A stretch of 6,781 nt of DNA from Lachnospiraceae bacterium (GCA_017613055.1 JAGAES010000084.1:1-6781); one strand, 5' to 3'; positions 1 to 5,372 are shown, counted from the first letter of the stretch. The notes: a model not told the origin generated them from the sequence alone. Numbers and translations: made by a program.

Positions 1-180
1 ACCCACTATTTCTTCAATTCTCTGTTTCAGTCGGTTTTCAAGCCGACCAAAACCCACGATTTCCGGATTCAGTCGGTTCGCACGCCGCCAAGTACCTCGG
101 CCACAACAATCAACCGACCGCCTATCGCCTCTCTTGCCGGACGCATGCTCACAGACAGGGACCGGCCGCGTTCACAGCAG
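1..180. other. Left-edge segment without a supportable gene
   Basis: Together with the repeat and terminator, this makes about 315 bases without an assigned gene. It contains two direct copies of TTCAGTCGGTT (26-36 and 68-78). A short imperfect hairpin lies near 31-47 (GTCGG with CCGAC). Plus-strand frame 1 is open from base 1 to a stop at 328-330, but its translation is low-complexity and runs through the terminator and repeats. A minus-strand frame from GTG at 57 to the edge is also open. Neither has a convincing ribosome binding site or a recognisable domain. Confidence 0.5.
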
Positions 181-259
181 GCCCCGCCGCAACAAAACAG
201 GTCCCGCCGCAACAAACCAGGGCTGCCGCAACAAAACAGGCCCCGCCGCAACAAAACAG
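181..259. repeat. Four-copy 19-20 bp tandem repeat that copies the terminator tail
   Basis: Four units lie head to tail at 181-200, 201-220, 221-239 and 240-259. Each is close to GCCCCGCCGCAACAAAACAG on the plus strand. Units differ in the first few bases and by one base in the A-tract. The third unit begins with the same GGGCTGCCGC (220-229) that forms one arm of the adjacent terminator (259-268). The array therefore looks like a local duplication of that terminator's distal arm plus T-tract. No protein is assigned to it. Confidence 0.8.
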
Positions 260-283
260 GGCTGCCGCTTTGGGCGGCAGCCC
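250..283 (-). terminator. Rho-independent terminator of the lipoprotein gene
   Basis: Read on the minus strand, a perfect 10-bp stem (GGGCTGCCGC with GCGGCAGCCC, arms 274-283 and 259-268) and a 5-base loop are followed by TGTTTTGTT. It begins about 30 bases after the lipoprotein stop codon. The T-tract is interrupted by G residues but the stem is strong and GC-rich. Confidence 0.8.
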
Positions 284-315
284 CGGATATCCAAACACCG
301 ATACAATCACCGGTC

Positions 316-1446
316 TCAGTTTTCTTTTGATTTCTCCACAAGGTAGTCGAGCGCAAGGTCGTTCTTCATGCAGTACTCAAGGTATTCTTTCGAGTAAAGC
401 TCGATGAACGCTTCGCGGTCTGTCTCCTGCGCGCTCGCCATGTAGCCCGCAAGGCGGCTCTCGAATTCTTCATCCGAAAGCGTAAGGCCGGCCTGCTTGT
501 AAACCTCCTGAAGCACCATGTACTCTTTTACATAACTGATGGCGCTCTCATGAAGATCTTTCATGAACACATCGTAGCTGTCATAGCCTGCAAGAGGGAG
601 GAAATCCTCTAAGGTGTATCCGTACATCTGTGCGTAACTTGTATAGGAAGCTACCAGATCCTCTTCGTAGAAAGCAACGTCCTCGTCAAGAATCGTCACA
701 AACTCGGAATTGTCCACCATATCGCTGATTACGGAATCATACTTGTTGCTGTCGATTTCGTCCTGCTTCTTAGCTATCAGGTCCTTGCGTATTGCATCCT
801 TAAGAGCCTCGAGTGTCGGATACATTCCGTCGGTCAGGCGGTTGATGTACGTATCGTCCGCACCTTCCACTTCCTTGCCGATGTAGTTAATCGTTACGGT
901 GAATGTCGTCGTCTTACCGGCAAGGTCCGGATTCATGCTGTACTCATCGGGGAACTTCGTGTCAATGTCGACCGTCGTTCCGACCGTCTTTCCGATCAGG
1001 CCGTTTTCGAAATCCTCAATAAAGGAATGCGAGCCGATGGTCAGGTCATAATCGGTGTCCGTACCGCCCTCAAATGCCACGCCGTCCAGCACGCCTACAT
1101 AGTCGATATTGACCGTGTCGCCGCTTGCGATAACCGAACCGTCGCGGCTTTCGTCACGGACGTAGTTCGGATAGTACGCAAGAAGATATTCAATCTCCTC
1201 CTGGTACGCCGCTTCCAGTTCCTCGTCGGTAACCTCAATGGCTTCGTCGCCGACCTTCTTAAGCTTGTCATAGGATGCGAGGATAACCTGTCCGCCGCAC
1301 TCATGGTAGAGGTCTTTGCCGGTCTTCGGGGTCAGAGAAGACGTCGGGGTTGCCTCGGCAAAACCGTTTCCTTTGCCGCGCGTACAGCCTGCTGCCAGAA
1401 GCATTACCAGCAGGGCAATCAATGCGATACTAACTCTCTTTTTCAT
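316..1446 (-). CDS. Lipoprotein with trigger-factor-type FKBP peptidyl-prolyl isomerase domain
   Basis: The 376-residue protein starts with a lipoprotein signal: MKKR, a hydrophobic stretch to residue 19, and a lipobox LAAGC with Cys21 as the lipidation site. A low-complexity Thr/Ser/Pro linker follows (about 22-45). Residues 60-95 are helical and acidic. Residues 109-190 match the FKBP domain of trigger factor, with GDTVNIDYVG, DGVAFEGGT, IGSHSFIEDFENGLIG and the LAGK...FTVTI end. The remaining ~180 residues are helix-rich, like the substrate-holding C-terminal domain of trigger factor. The N-terminal ribosome-binding domain of trigger factor is absent and replaced by the lipid anchor. I infer an extracytoplasmic folding factor, comparable in role to PrsA but built from a different fold; whether the isomerase is active is not shown. 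The start is supported by AAGGAG seven bases upstream. A competing ATG four bases earlier is out of frame. Confidence 0.9.
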   Translation of the reverse strand: MKKRVSIALIALLVMLLAAGCTRGKGNGFAEATPTSSLTPKTGKDLYHECGGQVILASYDKLKKVGDEAIEVTDEELEAAYQEEIEYLLAYYPNYVRDESRDGSVIASGDTVNIDYVGVLDGVAFEGGTDTDYDLTIGSHSFIEDFENGLIGKTVGTTVDIDTKFPDEYSMNPDLAGKTTTFTVTINYIGKEVEGADDTYINRLTDGMYPTLEALKDAIRKDLIAKKQDEIDSNKYDSVISDMVDNSEFVTILDEDVAFYEEDLVASYTSYAQMYGYTLEDFLPLAGYDSYDVFMKDLHESAISYVKEYMVLQEVYKQAGLTLSDEEFESRLAGYMASAQETDREAFIELYSKEYLEYCMKNDLALDYLVEKSKEN

Positions 1447-1453
1447 GCATTCT

Positions 1454-1459
1454 CTCCTT
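1454..1459 (-). promoter_or_regulatory. Ribosome binding site of the lipoprotein gene, touching a terminator T-tract
   Basis: On the minus strand AAGGAG lies seven bases before the ATG at 1446. It begins directly after the six T residues (1465-1460) of the upstream terminator, with no base between. It favours the ATG at 1446 over the out-of-frame ATG at 1450, which is only three bases away from it. Confidence 0.8.
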
Positions 1460-1495
1460 AAAAAACACGGGAGTGCCGAAGTAATGGCACTCCCG
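1460..1495 (-). terminator. Rho-independent terminator after the malic enzyme gene
   Basis: On the minus strand, a perfect 10-bp stem CGGGAGTGCC / GGCACTCCCG (1486-1495 and 1468-1477) with an 8-base loop is followed by TG and six T residues. It starts 15 bases after the malic enzyme stop codon. The T-tract runs directly into the ribosome binding site of the lipoprotein gene, so the hairpin separates, or attenuates expression between, the two genes. Confidence 0.9.
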
Positions 1496-1510
1496 CTTTG
1501 AAAACAAATG

Positions 1511-2683
1511 TTACAGACGGGCTACACCGGTCTTGCGGGCTGCTTCGGCAACGGCCTTGGCAACTGCCTGCGCAACGGTCTTGTCAAGAGCGCTCGGGAT
1601 GATGTAATCGGCGGAAAGCTTGTCTTCGGTAACGAAGCCTGCAATTGCCTTCGCAGCTGCAATCTTCATCTCGTCGTTGATATCACGGGCACGTACGTCG
1701 AGGGCACCGCGGAAGATTCCCGGGAATGCAAGTACGTTGTTGATCTGGTTCGGGAAATCGCTGCGGCCGGTTCCGACTACTGCAGCGCCTGCAGCCTTCG
1801 CTTCGTCGGGCATAATCTCGGGAGTCGGGTTCGCCATCGGGAAGAGGATCGGATCCTTCGCCATGCTCTTAACCATCTCGGGAGTTACGCAGCCCGGAGC
1901 GGATACTCCGATGAATACGTCAGCGCCCTTGATTACGTCTTCAAGGCTGCCCTTACGCATCTGCTGGTTGGTCATCTCGGCGATGATCTCCTTCTCTGCG
2001 TTCAGACCGTCACGGCCCTTATAGATAGCGCCCTTACGGTCGCACATAACAACGTCCTTAAGACCCATCGAGATGAGGAGCTTGATGATGGCGATACCGG
2101 CAGCGCCTGCACCGCTCGTTACAACGCGGATCTCATCAATCTTCTTGTTGACAACCTTCAAAGCGTTGAGCATCGCTGCAAGACATACAACAGCGGTACC
2201 GTGCTGGTCGTCATGGAAAATCGGGATATCGCAGCACTCCTTCAGCTTTCTCTCGATTTCAAAGCAGCGGGGAGCGGAAATATCCTCAAGGTTTACGCCG
2301 CCGAAAGAACCTGCAAGAAGTCTTACGGTATTCACGATATCGTCAACTTCCTTAGAACGGATGCAGAGCGGAATCGCGTCCACGTCACCGAATGCCTTGA
2401 AGAGGGCACATTTGCCTTCCATAACGGGCATGCCGGCTTCCGGTCCGATATCGCCGAGACCGAGTACTGCGGTACCGTCGGTAACAACGGCAACGAGATT
2501 CGAACGGCGGGTCAGATCATAGCTCAAATCAACGTTCTTCTGGATTTCAAGACAGGGTTGAGCAACACCGGGGGTGTATGCCAAAGAGAGGTCTTCCTTC
2601 GTCTCCAGGGGAGCACGGACAACCATCTCCACTTTACCTTTCCATTCATAATGCTTCTTCAGGGATTCTTCAGCGTAATTCAT
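1511..2683 (-). CDS. Malic enzyme (NAD-type, short bacterial form)
   Basis: The 390-residue protein would catalyse oxidative decarboxylation of L-malate to pyruvate and CO2 in the cytoplasm, a reaction that can also run in reverse. The N-terminal malic domain shows AYTPGVA with the expected catalytic Tyr36, TDGTAVLGLGDIGP (68-81), VMEGKCALFK with the catalytic Lys91, NLEDISAP (131-138) and FHDDQHGTA (156-164), which supply the metal-binding acids. The NAD-binding domain has GAGAAG (191-196). An acidic residue, Asp215, follows in VVMCDRKG, which favours NAD over NADP. ANPTPEI (284-290) and NNVLAFPG (315-322) carry the conserved substrate-side Asn residues. The length is normal for the roughly 390-410 residue bacterial class that lacks a phosphotransacetylase domain. 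The ATG at 2683 is chosen because AAAGGA lies eight bases upstream; an in-frame ATG ten codons earlier has no such site. It is the third gene of the apparent malate operon. Confidence 0.95.
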   Translation of the reverse strand: MNYAEESLKKHYEWKGKVEMVVRAPLETKEDLSLAYTPGVAQPCLEIQKNVDLSYDLTRRSNLVAVVTDGTAVLGLGDIGPEAGMPVMEGKCALFKAFGDVDAIPLCIRSKEVDDIVNTVRLLAGSFGGVNLEDISAPRCFEIERKLKECCDIPIFHDDQHGTAVVCLAAMLNALKVVNKKIDEIRVVTSGAGAAGIAIIKLLISMGLKDVVMCDRKGAIYKGRDGLNAEKEIIAEMTNQQMRKGSLEDVIKGADVFIGVSAPGCVTPEMVKSMAKDPILFPMANPTPEIMPDEAKAAGAAVVGTGRSDFPNQINNVLAFPGIFRGALDVRARDINDEMKIAAAKAIAGFVTEDKLSADYIIPSALDKTVAQAVAKAVAEAARKTGVARL

Positions 2684-2691
2684 AGTATTTA

Positions 2692-2697
2692 TCCTTT
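2692..2697 (-). promoter_or_regulatory. Ribosome binding site deciding the malic enzyme start
   Basis: AAAGGA on the minus strand lies eight bases before the ATG at 2683. This places the start ten codons inside the longest open frame, which would otherwise begin at 2713 within a small inverted repeat. Confidence 0.75.
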
Positions 2698-2703
2698 CTT
2701 TAT

Positions 2704-2720
2704 AAGCAAGCACCTTGCTT
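2704..2720 (-). repeat. Small hairpin between fumarase and malic enzyme genes
   Basis: AAGCAAG (2714-2720) and CTTGCTT (2704-2710) on the minus strand form a perfect 7-bp stem with a 3-base loop. It ends seven bases before the malic enzyme ribosome binding site. No T-tract follows, so it is not a terminator. It could be a processing or stabilising element, or chance. Confidence 0.4.
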
Positions 2721-2752
2721 TAATATACTTACGGTTTGTGTCCGAATCGTGT

Positions 2753-4129
2753 TCAAATCATGTTCTCGGGATGAAATACACGGTCGAACTCGTCCGCGCT
2801 CAGAAAACCGAGCGCAACACAGGCTTCTTTCAGGGAGATATTCTCCTGATAGGCTTTCTTCGCGGTTTTCGCGGCGTTTTCGTAACCGATGTACGGATTG
2901 AGCGCCGTGACAAGCATCAGCGAGTTGTGAAGGTTGTCATGCATCTTCTGACGGTTTGCGGTAATTCCGGTCACGCAGTTCTTCGTAAACGAAACAATCG
3001 CCTCCGAAAGAAGCCTTACGGACTGCAGGAAATTATATGCAATCACCGGCATGAACACATTCAGTTCGAAGTTGCCCTGGCTTGCCGCCATGCCGACCGC
3101 CGTGTCGTTTCCGATGACCTGGACGGCCACCATCGTAACGGCTTCGCACTGCGTCGGATTGACTTTGCCGGGCATAATCGACGACCCGGGTTCGTTCGCG
3201 GGAATCGTAATCTCTCCGAGACCGTCCCTCGGTCCGCTCGCAAGCCACCGCACGTCGTTCGAGATCTTCATCAGATCGCACGCAAGCGCCTTCAGAGCGC
3301 CGTGCACGGTAACCATCTCGTCCTTCGAGGTGAGGGCGTGGAATTTATTCCCTGCGGTCTTAAAGTCCTTACCGGTAATCTTGCTGACTTCCTTCGCAAC
3401 AGCTTCATCAAAGCCCTTCGGCGCATTCAGTCCGGTTCCGACTGCCGTACCGCCGAGCGCCAGTGTCCGAAGTGCGGGAAGCAGCAGTGAAATCAGTTCG
3501 CGGTCTTTTTCAAGGCTTGTTCTCCAGCCGCTGATTTCCTGGGAGAAAGCGATCGGCACCGCGTCCTGCAGGTGCGTCCGTCCGCTCTTCACAATCCCTT
3601 CGTTCTCTTCTTCGAGACGCCGAAACGTTGCAACAAGCGAATCGATTGCCGGGAACAGCTTATCTTCAATTGCCATAACGCCCGCAATGTGCATTGCGGT
3701 CGGGAACGTATCGTTACTCGATTGGGACATATTCACGTCATCGTTCGGATGCAGAAGCTTCTGCCCGGCAATTTCGTTGCCGCGGTTCGCGATGACTTCG
3801 TTCGAGTTCATGTTCGACTGCTTGCCGCTTCCGGTCTGCCATACGACAAGCGTAAAATGTGACGTAAGCTTCCCGTCAAGGATCTCGTCGCAAACCTGCG
3901 CAATCGCGTTGCATTTGGCGGAAGTCATACGCTCCGGCACAAGCGATGCATTGGCTGCGGCGGCAGCCTTCTTAAGGATTCCGAAGGCGAGAATGATCTC
4001 CGCAGGCATCGTCTCCCGGCCCGCGCCGATCAGAAAGTTGTTCCGGCTCCGCTCCGTCTGGGCGCCCCAGTAGCGGTCGGCGGGAACCTTCACATCACCC
4101 ATGGAATCATGTTCGATTCGGAATTCCAT
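2753..4129 (-). CDS. fumC: Fumarate hydratase, class II
   Basis: The 458-residue protein belongs to the fumarase/aspartase superfamily and would interconvert fumarate and L-malate, as an iron-free homotetramer in this family. Visible signatures are HPNDDVNMSQSSND (127-140), GRTHLQDA with Thr185 and His186, and the mobile catalytic loop GSSIMPGKVNP (315-325) with Ser316, Lys322 and Asn324. The Trp in VWQTGSG (96-102) and SSND rather than STND favour fumarase over aspartase. The length is normal. One oddity is that the otherwise conserved TGSGTQSN loop reads TGSGKQSN: Lys103 replaces the Thr that in E. coli FumC (Thr100) contacts substrate. The start at 4129 is preceded by GGAGGAG and matches the usual MEFRIEHDSMG N-terminus. 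An in-frame ATG nine codons earlier lacks a ribosome site. It lies 138 bases after the dehydrogenase gene and 69 bases before the malic enzyme gene. Confidence 0.96.
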   Translation of the reverse strand: MEFRIEHDSMGDVKVPADRYWGAQTERSRNNFLIGAGRETMPAEIILAFGILKKAAAAANASLVPERMTSAKCNAIAQVCDEILDGKLTSHFTLVVWQTGSGKQSNMNSNEVIANRGNEIAGQKLLHPNDDVNMSQSSNDTFPTAMHIAGVMAIEDKLFPAIDSLVATFRRLEEENEGIVKSGRTHLQDAVPIAFSQEISGWRTSLEKDRELISLLLPALRTLALGGTAVGTGLNAPKGFDEAVAKEVSKITGKDFKTAGNKFHALTSKDEMVTVHGALKALACDLMKISNDVRWLASGPRDGLGEITIPANEPGSSIMPGKVNPTQCEAVTMVAVQVIGNDTAVGMAASQGNFELNVFMPVIAYNFLQSVRLLSEAIVSFTKNCVTGITANRQKMHDNLHNSLMLVTALNPYIGYENAAKTAKKAYQENISLKEACVALGFLSADEFDRVFHPENMI

Positions 4130-4186
4130 AACTCCTCCGATTGCCCGCAAGGACATGCCTCACACGGGTCTTATAAACGAACCAAA

Positions 4187-4208
4187 AGGAGGCGGCGCGC
4201 CGTCTCCT
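4187..4208 (-). terminator. GC-rich inverted repeat with short T-run, possible weak terminator or attenuator
   Basis: The two halves AGGAG.CGGC and GCCG.CTCCT form a nearly perfect 22-bp inverted repeat around GGCGCGCC. One position is mismatched on the minus strand (A opposite C). On that strand it is followed by TTTTGG, a short T-run. It is the second of two hairpins between the dehydrogenase and fumarase genes. It may reduce transcription into the fumarase gene rather than stop it. Confidence 0.45.
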
Positions 4209-4219
4209 CGCTGATACAA

Positions 4220-4249
4220 GGAAAGCGTGTGGCCAAACACACGCCTTCC
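4220..4249 (-). repeat. Stable hairpin just after the dehydrogenase gene
   Basis: On the minus strand GGAAGGCGTGTG (4238-4249) pairs with CACACGCTTTCC (4220-4231) through 12 bp including one G-U pair, with a 6-base loop. The same position would be an A-C mismatch on the plus strand, which points to a structure selected in the minus-strand RNA. It begins 18 bases after the stop codon. Only TTG follows, so it resembles a 3'-end stabiliser or processing hairpin more than a complete terminator. Confidence 0.6.
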
Positions 4250-4267
4250 GAAAGGTCTGTATAACGA

Positions 4268-5212
4268 TTATGCGAGATCAATATTCCGGATAACTTCCTT
4301 CAGGTTGTCGGCGCTCTTACGAAGGAGTGCAATCTCCTCGTCGTTCAGAGGCGTCTCAACGTTACCGACAATACCGTTCTTGCCGACGATTGCAAGCGTC
4401 GAAAGACATACGTCATCAATGCCGTACTCGCCGTGCATCATCGTGGAAACGGTCATCGTCGTATCCATGCCGGAGATAATGGTCTTTACGATAAATGCCA
4501 CGGAAACGGCGATTGCGTAATACGTAGCACCCTTGCGGCTGATTACGATGCCGCCGGACTTCTTAACGTAGTCCTCAACCTCTTCGCGGTTCAGCTTCGG
4601 GAACTCCTTAACGGAATTGTGGATGCGCTCCTTGTACTGGTCAAGCGGAACGTTCGAGATGTTCGCAAGGGACCAGGTTACGAAAGAGGAATCGCCGTGC
4701 TCGCCGAATACGTAAGCGTGCACGTTGCTCTGGCTGATATCGTAGATCTCCGCGAGTCTTGCGCGAAGACGGGAAGTATCGAGAATCGTACCGGAACCGA
4801 TAATCTGGTTCTCCGGGATTCCGGAAAACTTATGGAATGCATAAGTCATAATGTCAACCGGGTTGCTGACAACAATATATACGGCTTTCGGAGCATACTT
4901 CGTAATTTTGGAAGCGATGTCCTTCATAATGTTGACGTTGGTCTGGGCAAGCTCCAGTCTGGACTGGCCTGCGCGTCTCGGAATACCCGACGTGATGATA
5001 ACAATGTCGGAATCCTGAGCATCCGGATAATCACCGGCGATAATGGACATCGAGCCGAAGAAAGGACTTCCCTGAAGGATATCCATTGCTTCGCCCTTGG
5101 CCTTCTCCTCGTTAACATCGATCAGAACGATATCCGAAGAAGTGCCTGTGGTTGCCAGGGTAAATGCGATGGTCGAACCAACGCTTCCGGCACCGATAAT
5201 AGTTACTTTCAT
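4268..5212 (-). CDS. LDH-family NAD-dependent dehydrogenase, probably malate dehydrogenase
   Basis: The 314-residue protein is a full-length member of the lactate/malate dehydrogenase family. It has the Rossmann motif GAGSVGS (7-13) and Asp32 at the end of the second strand (NAD preference). The catalytic pair is Asp145 with His172 (GEHGDS), and the substrate Arg residues are Arg85 and Arg148. Overall it reads as LDH: VSNPVDIMTY, GSGTILDTSRLR and KGATYYAIA with Thr230 in the place of LDH Thr246. However, the specificity loop is SGIPRRAGQSR. Arg79 sits six residues before Arg85, where lactate dehydrogenases have Gln (classical position 102) and malate dehydrogenases have Arg. In the Bacillus stearothermophilus enzyme that single Gln-to-Arg change gives malate dehydrogenase activity. 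I infer oxaloacetate/malate as substrate, which fits the downstream fumarase and malic enzyme genes. Lactate dehydrogenase remains the alternative. The start at 5212 follows GGAGG; an upstream TTG-initiated frame begins inside the operator palindrome and is rejected. Confidence 0.93.
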   Translation of the reverse strand: MKVTIIGAGSVGSTIAFTLATTGTSSDIVLIDVNEEKAKGEAMDILQGSPFFGSMSIIAGDYPDAQDSDIVIITSGIPRRAGQSRLELAQTNVNIMKDIASKITKYAPKAVYIVVSNPVDIMTYAFHKFSGIPENQIIGSGTILDTSRLRARLAEIYDISQSNVHAYVFGEHGDSSFVTWSLANISNVPLDQYKERIHNSVKEFPKLNREEVEDYVKKSGGIVISRKGATYYAIAVSVAFIVKTIISGMDTTMTVSTMMHGEYGIDDVCLSTLAIVGKNGIVGNVETPLNDEEIALLRKSADNLKEVIRNIDLA

Positions 5213-5213
5213 A

Positions 5214-5233
5214 GTTCCTCCGATCCGAAGAAC
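5214..5233 (-). promoter_or_regulatory. Hairpin covering the ribosome binding site of the dehydrogenase gene
   Basis: On the minus strand GTTCTTC (5227-5233) pairs with GAGGAAC (5214-5220) through seven base pairs including one G-U, with a 6-base loop. The GGAGG ribosome binding site (5217-5221) falls almost wholly in the 3' arm. The hairpin ends two bases before the ATG. It could lower translation initiation, but its strength is only moderate. Confidence 0.45.
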
Positions 5234-5279
5234 AGCGTCTCCAAATGTGCGTCTAATATAGTGTGAGAGTGACCGTATC

Positions 5280-5297
5280 GGGATTGTATACAATCCC
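5280..5297. promoter_or_regulatory. 18-bp perfect palindrome, probable repressor operator
   Basis: GGGATTGTATACAATCCC is perfectly self-complementary. It starts about five bases after the transcription start predicted from the -10 element and 68 bases before the ATG. A bound repressor there would block elongation or initiation. The core TTGTATACAA resembles operators of GntR-family regulators of the FadR/FCD type, many of which respond to organic acids. The regulator itself is not in this window, so the family assignment is a guess from the motif. Confidence 0.65.
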
Positions 5298-5308
5298 AGT
5301 CAAAAATA

Positions 5309-5337
5309 ATCTTACCATATCACATTTTTCGTTGCAA
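5309..5337 (-). promoter_or_regulatory. Probable sigma-A promoter of the malate operon
   Basis: On the minus strand, TTGCAA (5332-5337) as -35 and TAAGAT (5309-5314) as -10 are separated by exactly 17 bases. The spacer ends in TGG, giving an extended -10 (TGnTAAGAT). Each hexamer matches consensus at four of six positions. The surroundings are AT-rich and lie between the upstream gene's terminator and the dehydrogenase gene. The transcription start would be near 5302, giving a leader of about 90 bases. Confidence 0.65.
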
Positions 5338-5341
5338 TCTC

Positions 5342-5372
5342 GCAAAATGACTAAAAATCGTCCCCATTTTGC
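5342..5372. promoter_or_regulatory. Inverted repeat upstream of the -35, possible regulator site
   Basis: GCAAAATG (5342-5349) and CATTTTGC (5365-5372) are perfect 8-bp inverted repeats with a 15-base spacer. The nearer arm ends five bases upstream of the -35 element, so the centre is near -55 relative to the predicted start. That spacing suits a dimeric activator or a second repressor site. No regulator is identified. Confidence 0.45.

Noticed and set aside
181..259. The tandem units as a CRISPR array
   Set aside because: The units are 19-20 bp and contiguous, with no unique spacers and no cas genes nearby.
1..330. Plus-strand frame open from the edge to a stop at 328-330, as a possible convergent gene end
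   Set aside because: The translation is Arg/Gln/Asn/Pro low-complexity across the repeat array, runs through the terminator hairpin and overlaps the lipoprotein gene end. Any real coding part would have to end earlier.
69..356. 95-codon minus-strand frame
   Set aside because: It starts inside the lipoprotein gene in another frame and crosses the terminator and the tandem repeat. Its Cys/Gly-rich sequence reflects the repeat.
2715..2752. A promoter for the malic enzyme gene (TATATT as -10)
   Set aside because: No acceptable -35 lies at 16-18 bases; the nearest TTGAAC is 23 bases away.
1508..3490. A 660-codon open frame on the plus strand
   Set aside because: It lies antisense to the malic enzyme and fumarase genes, both with complete catalytic motifs. 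Its translation shows no domain. Long antisense frames follow from the codon usage of the real genes.
3051..4073. A 340-codon plus-strand open frame
   Set aside because: It is fully antisense to fumarase, Ser-rich and without a recognisable motif, so it is a shadow frame.
2753..4129. Aspartate ammonia-lyase instead of fumarase
   Set aside because: The VWQTGSG motif and HPNDDVNMSQSSND are fumarase-type; aspartases have a Gly/Ala-rich loop and STND.
4130..4186. A separate promoter for fumarase (TTTATAAG as -10)
   Set aside because: The -35 position falls in the GC-rich inverted repeat and does not resemble TTGACA.
5213..5293. A 27-codon N-terminal extension of the dehydrogenase from TTG at 5293
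   Set aside because: The start would lie inside the palindrome with no ribosome binding site. The family's N-terminus is the MKVTIIGAG strand, which has GGAGG just upstream.
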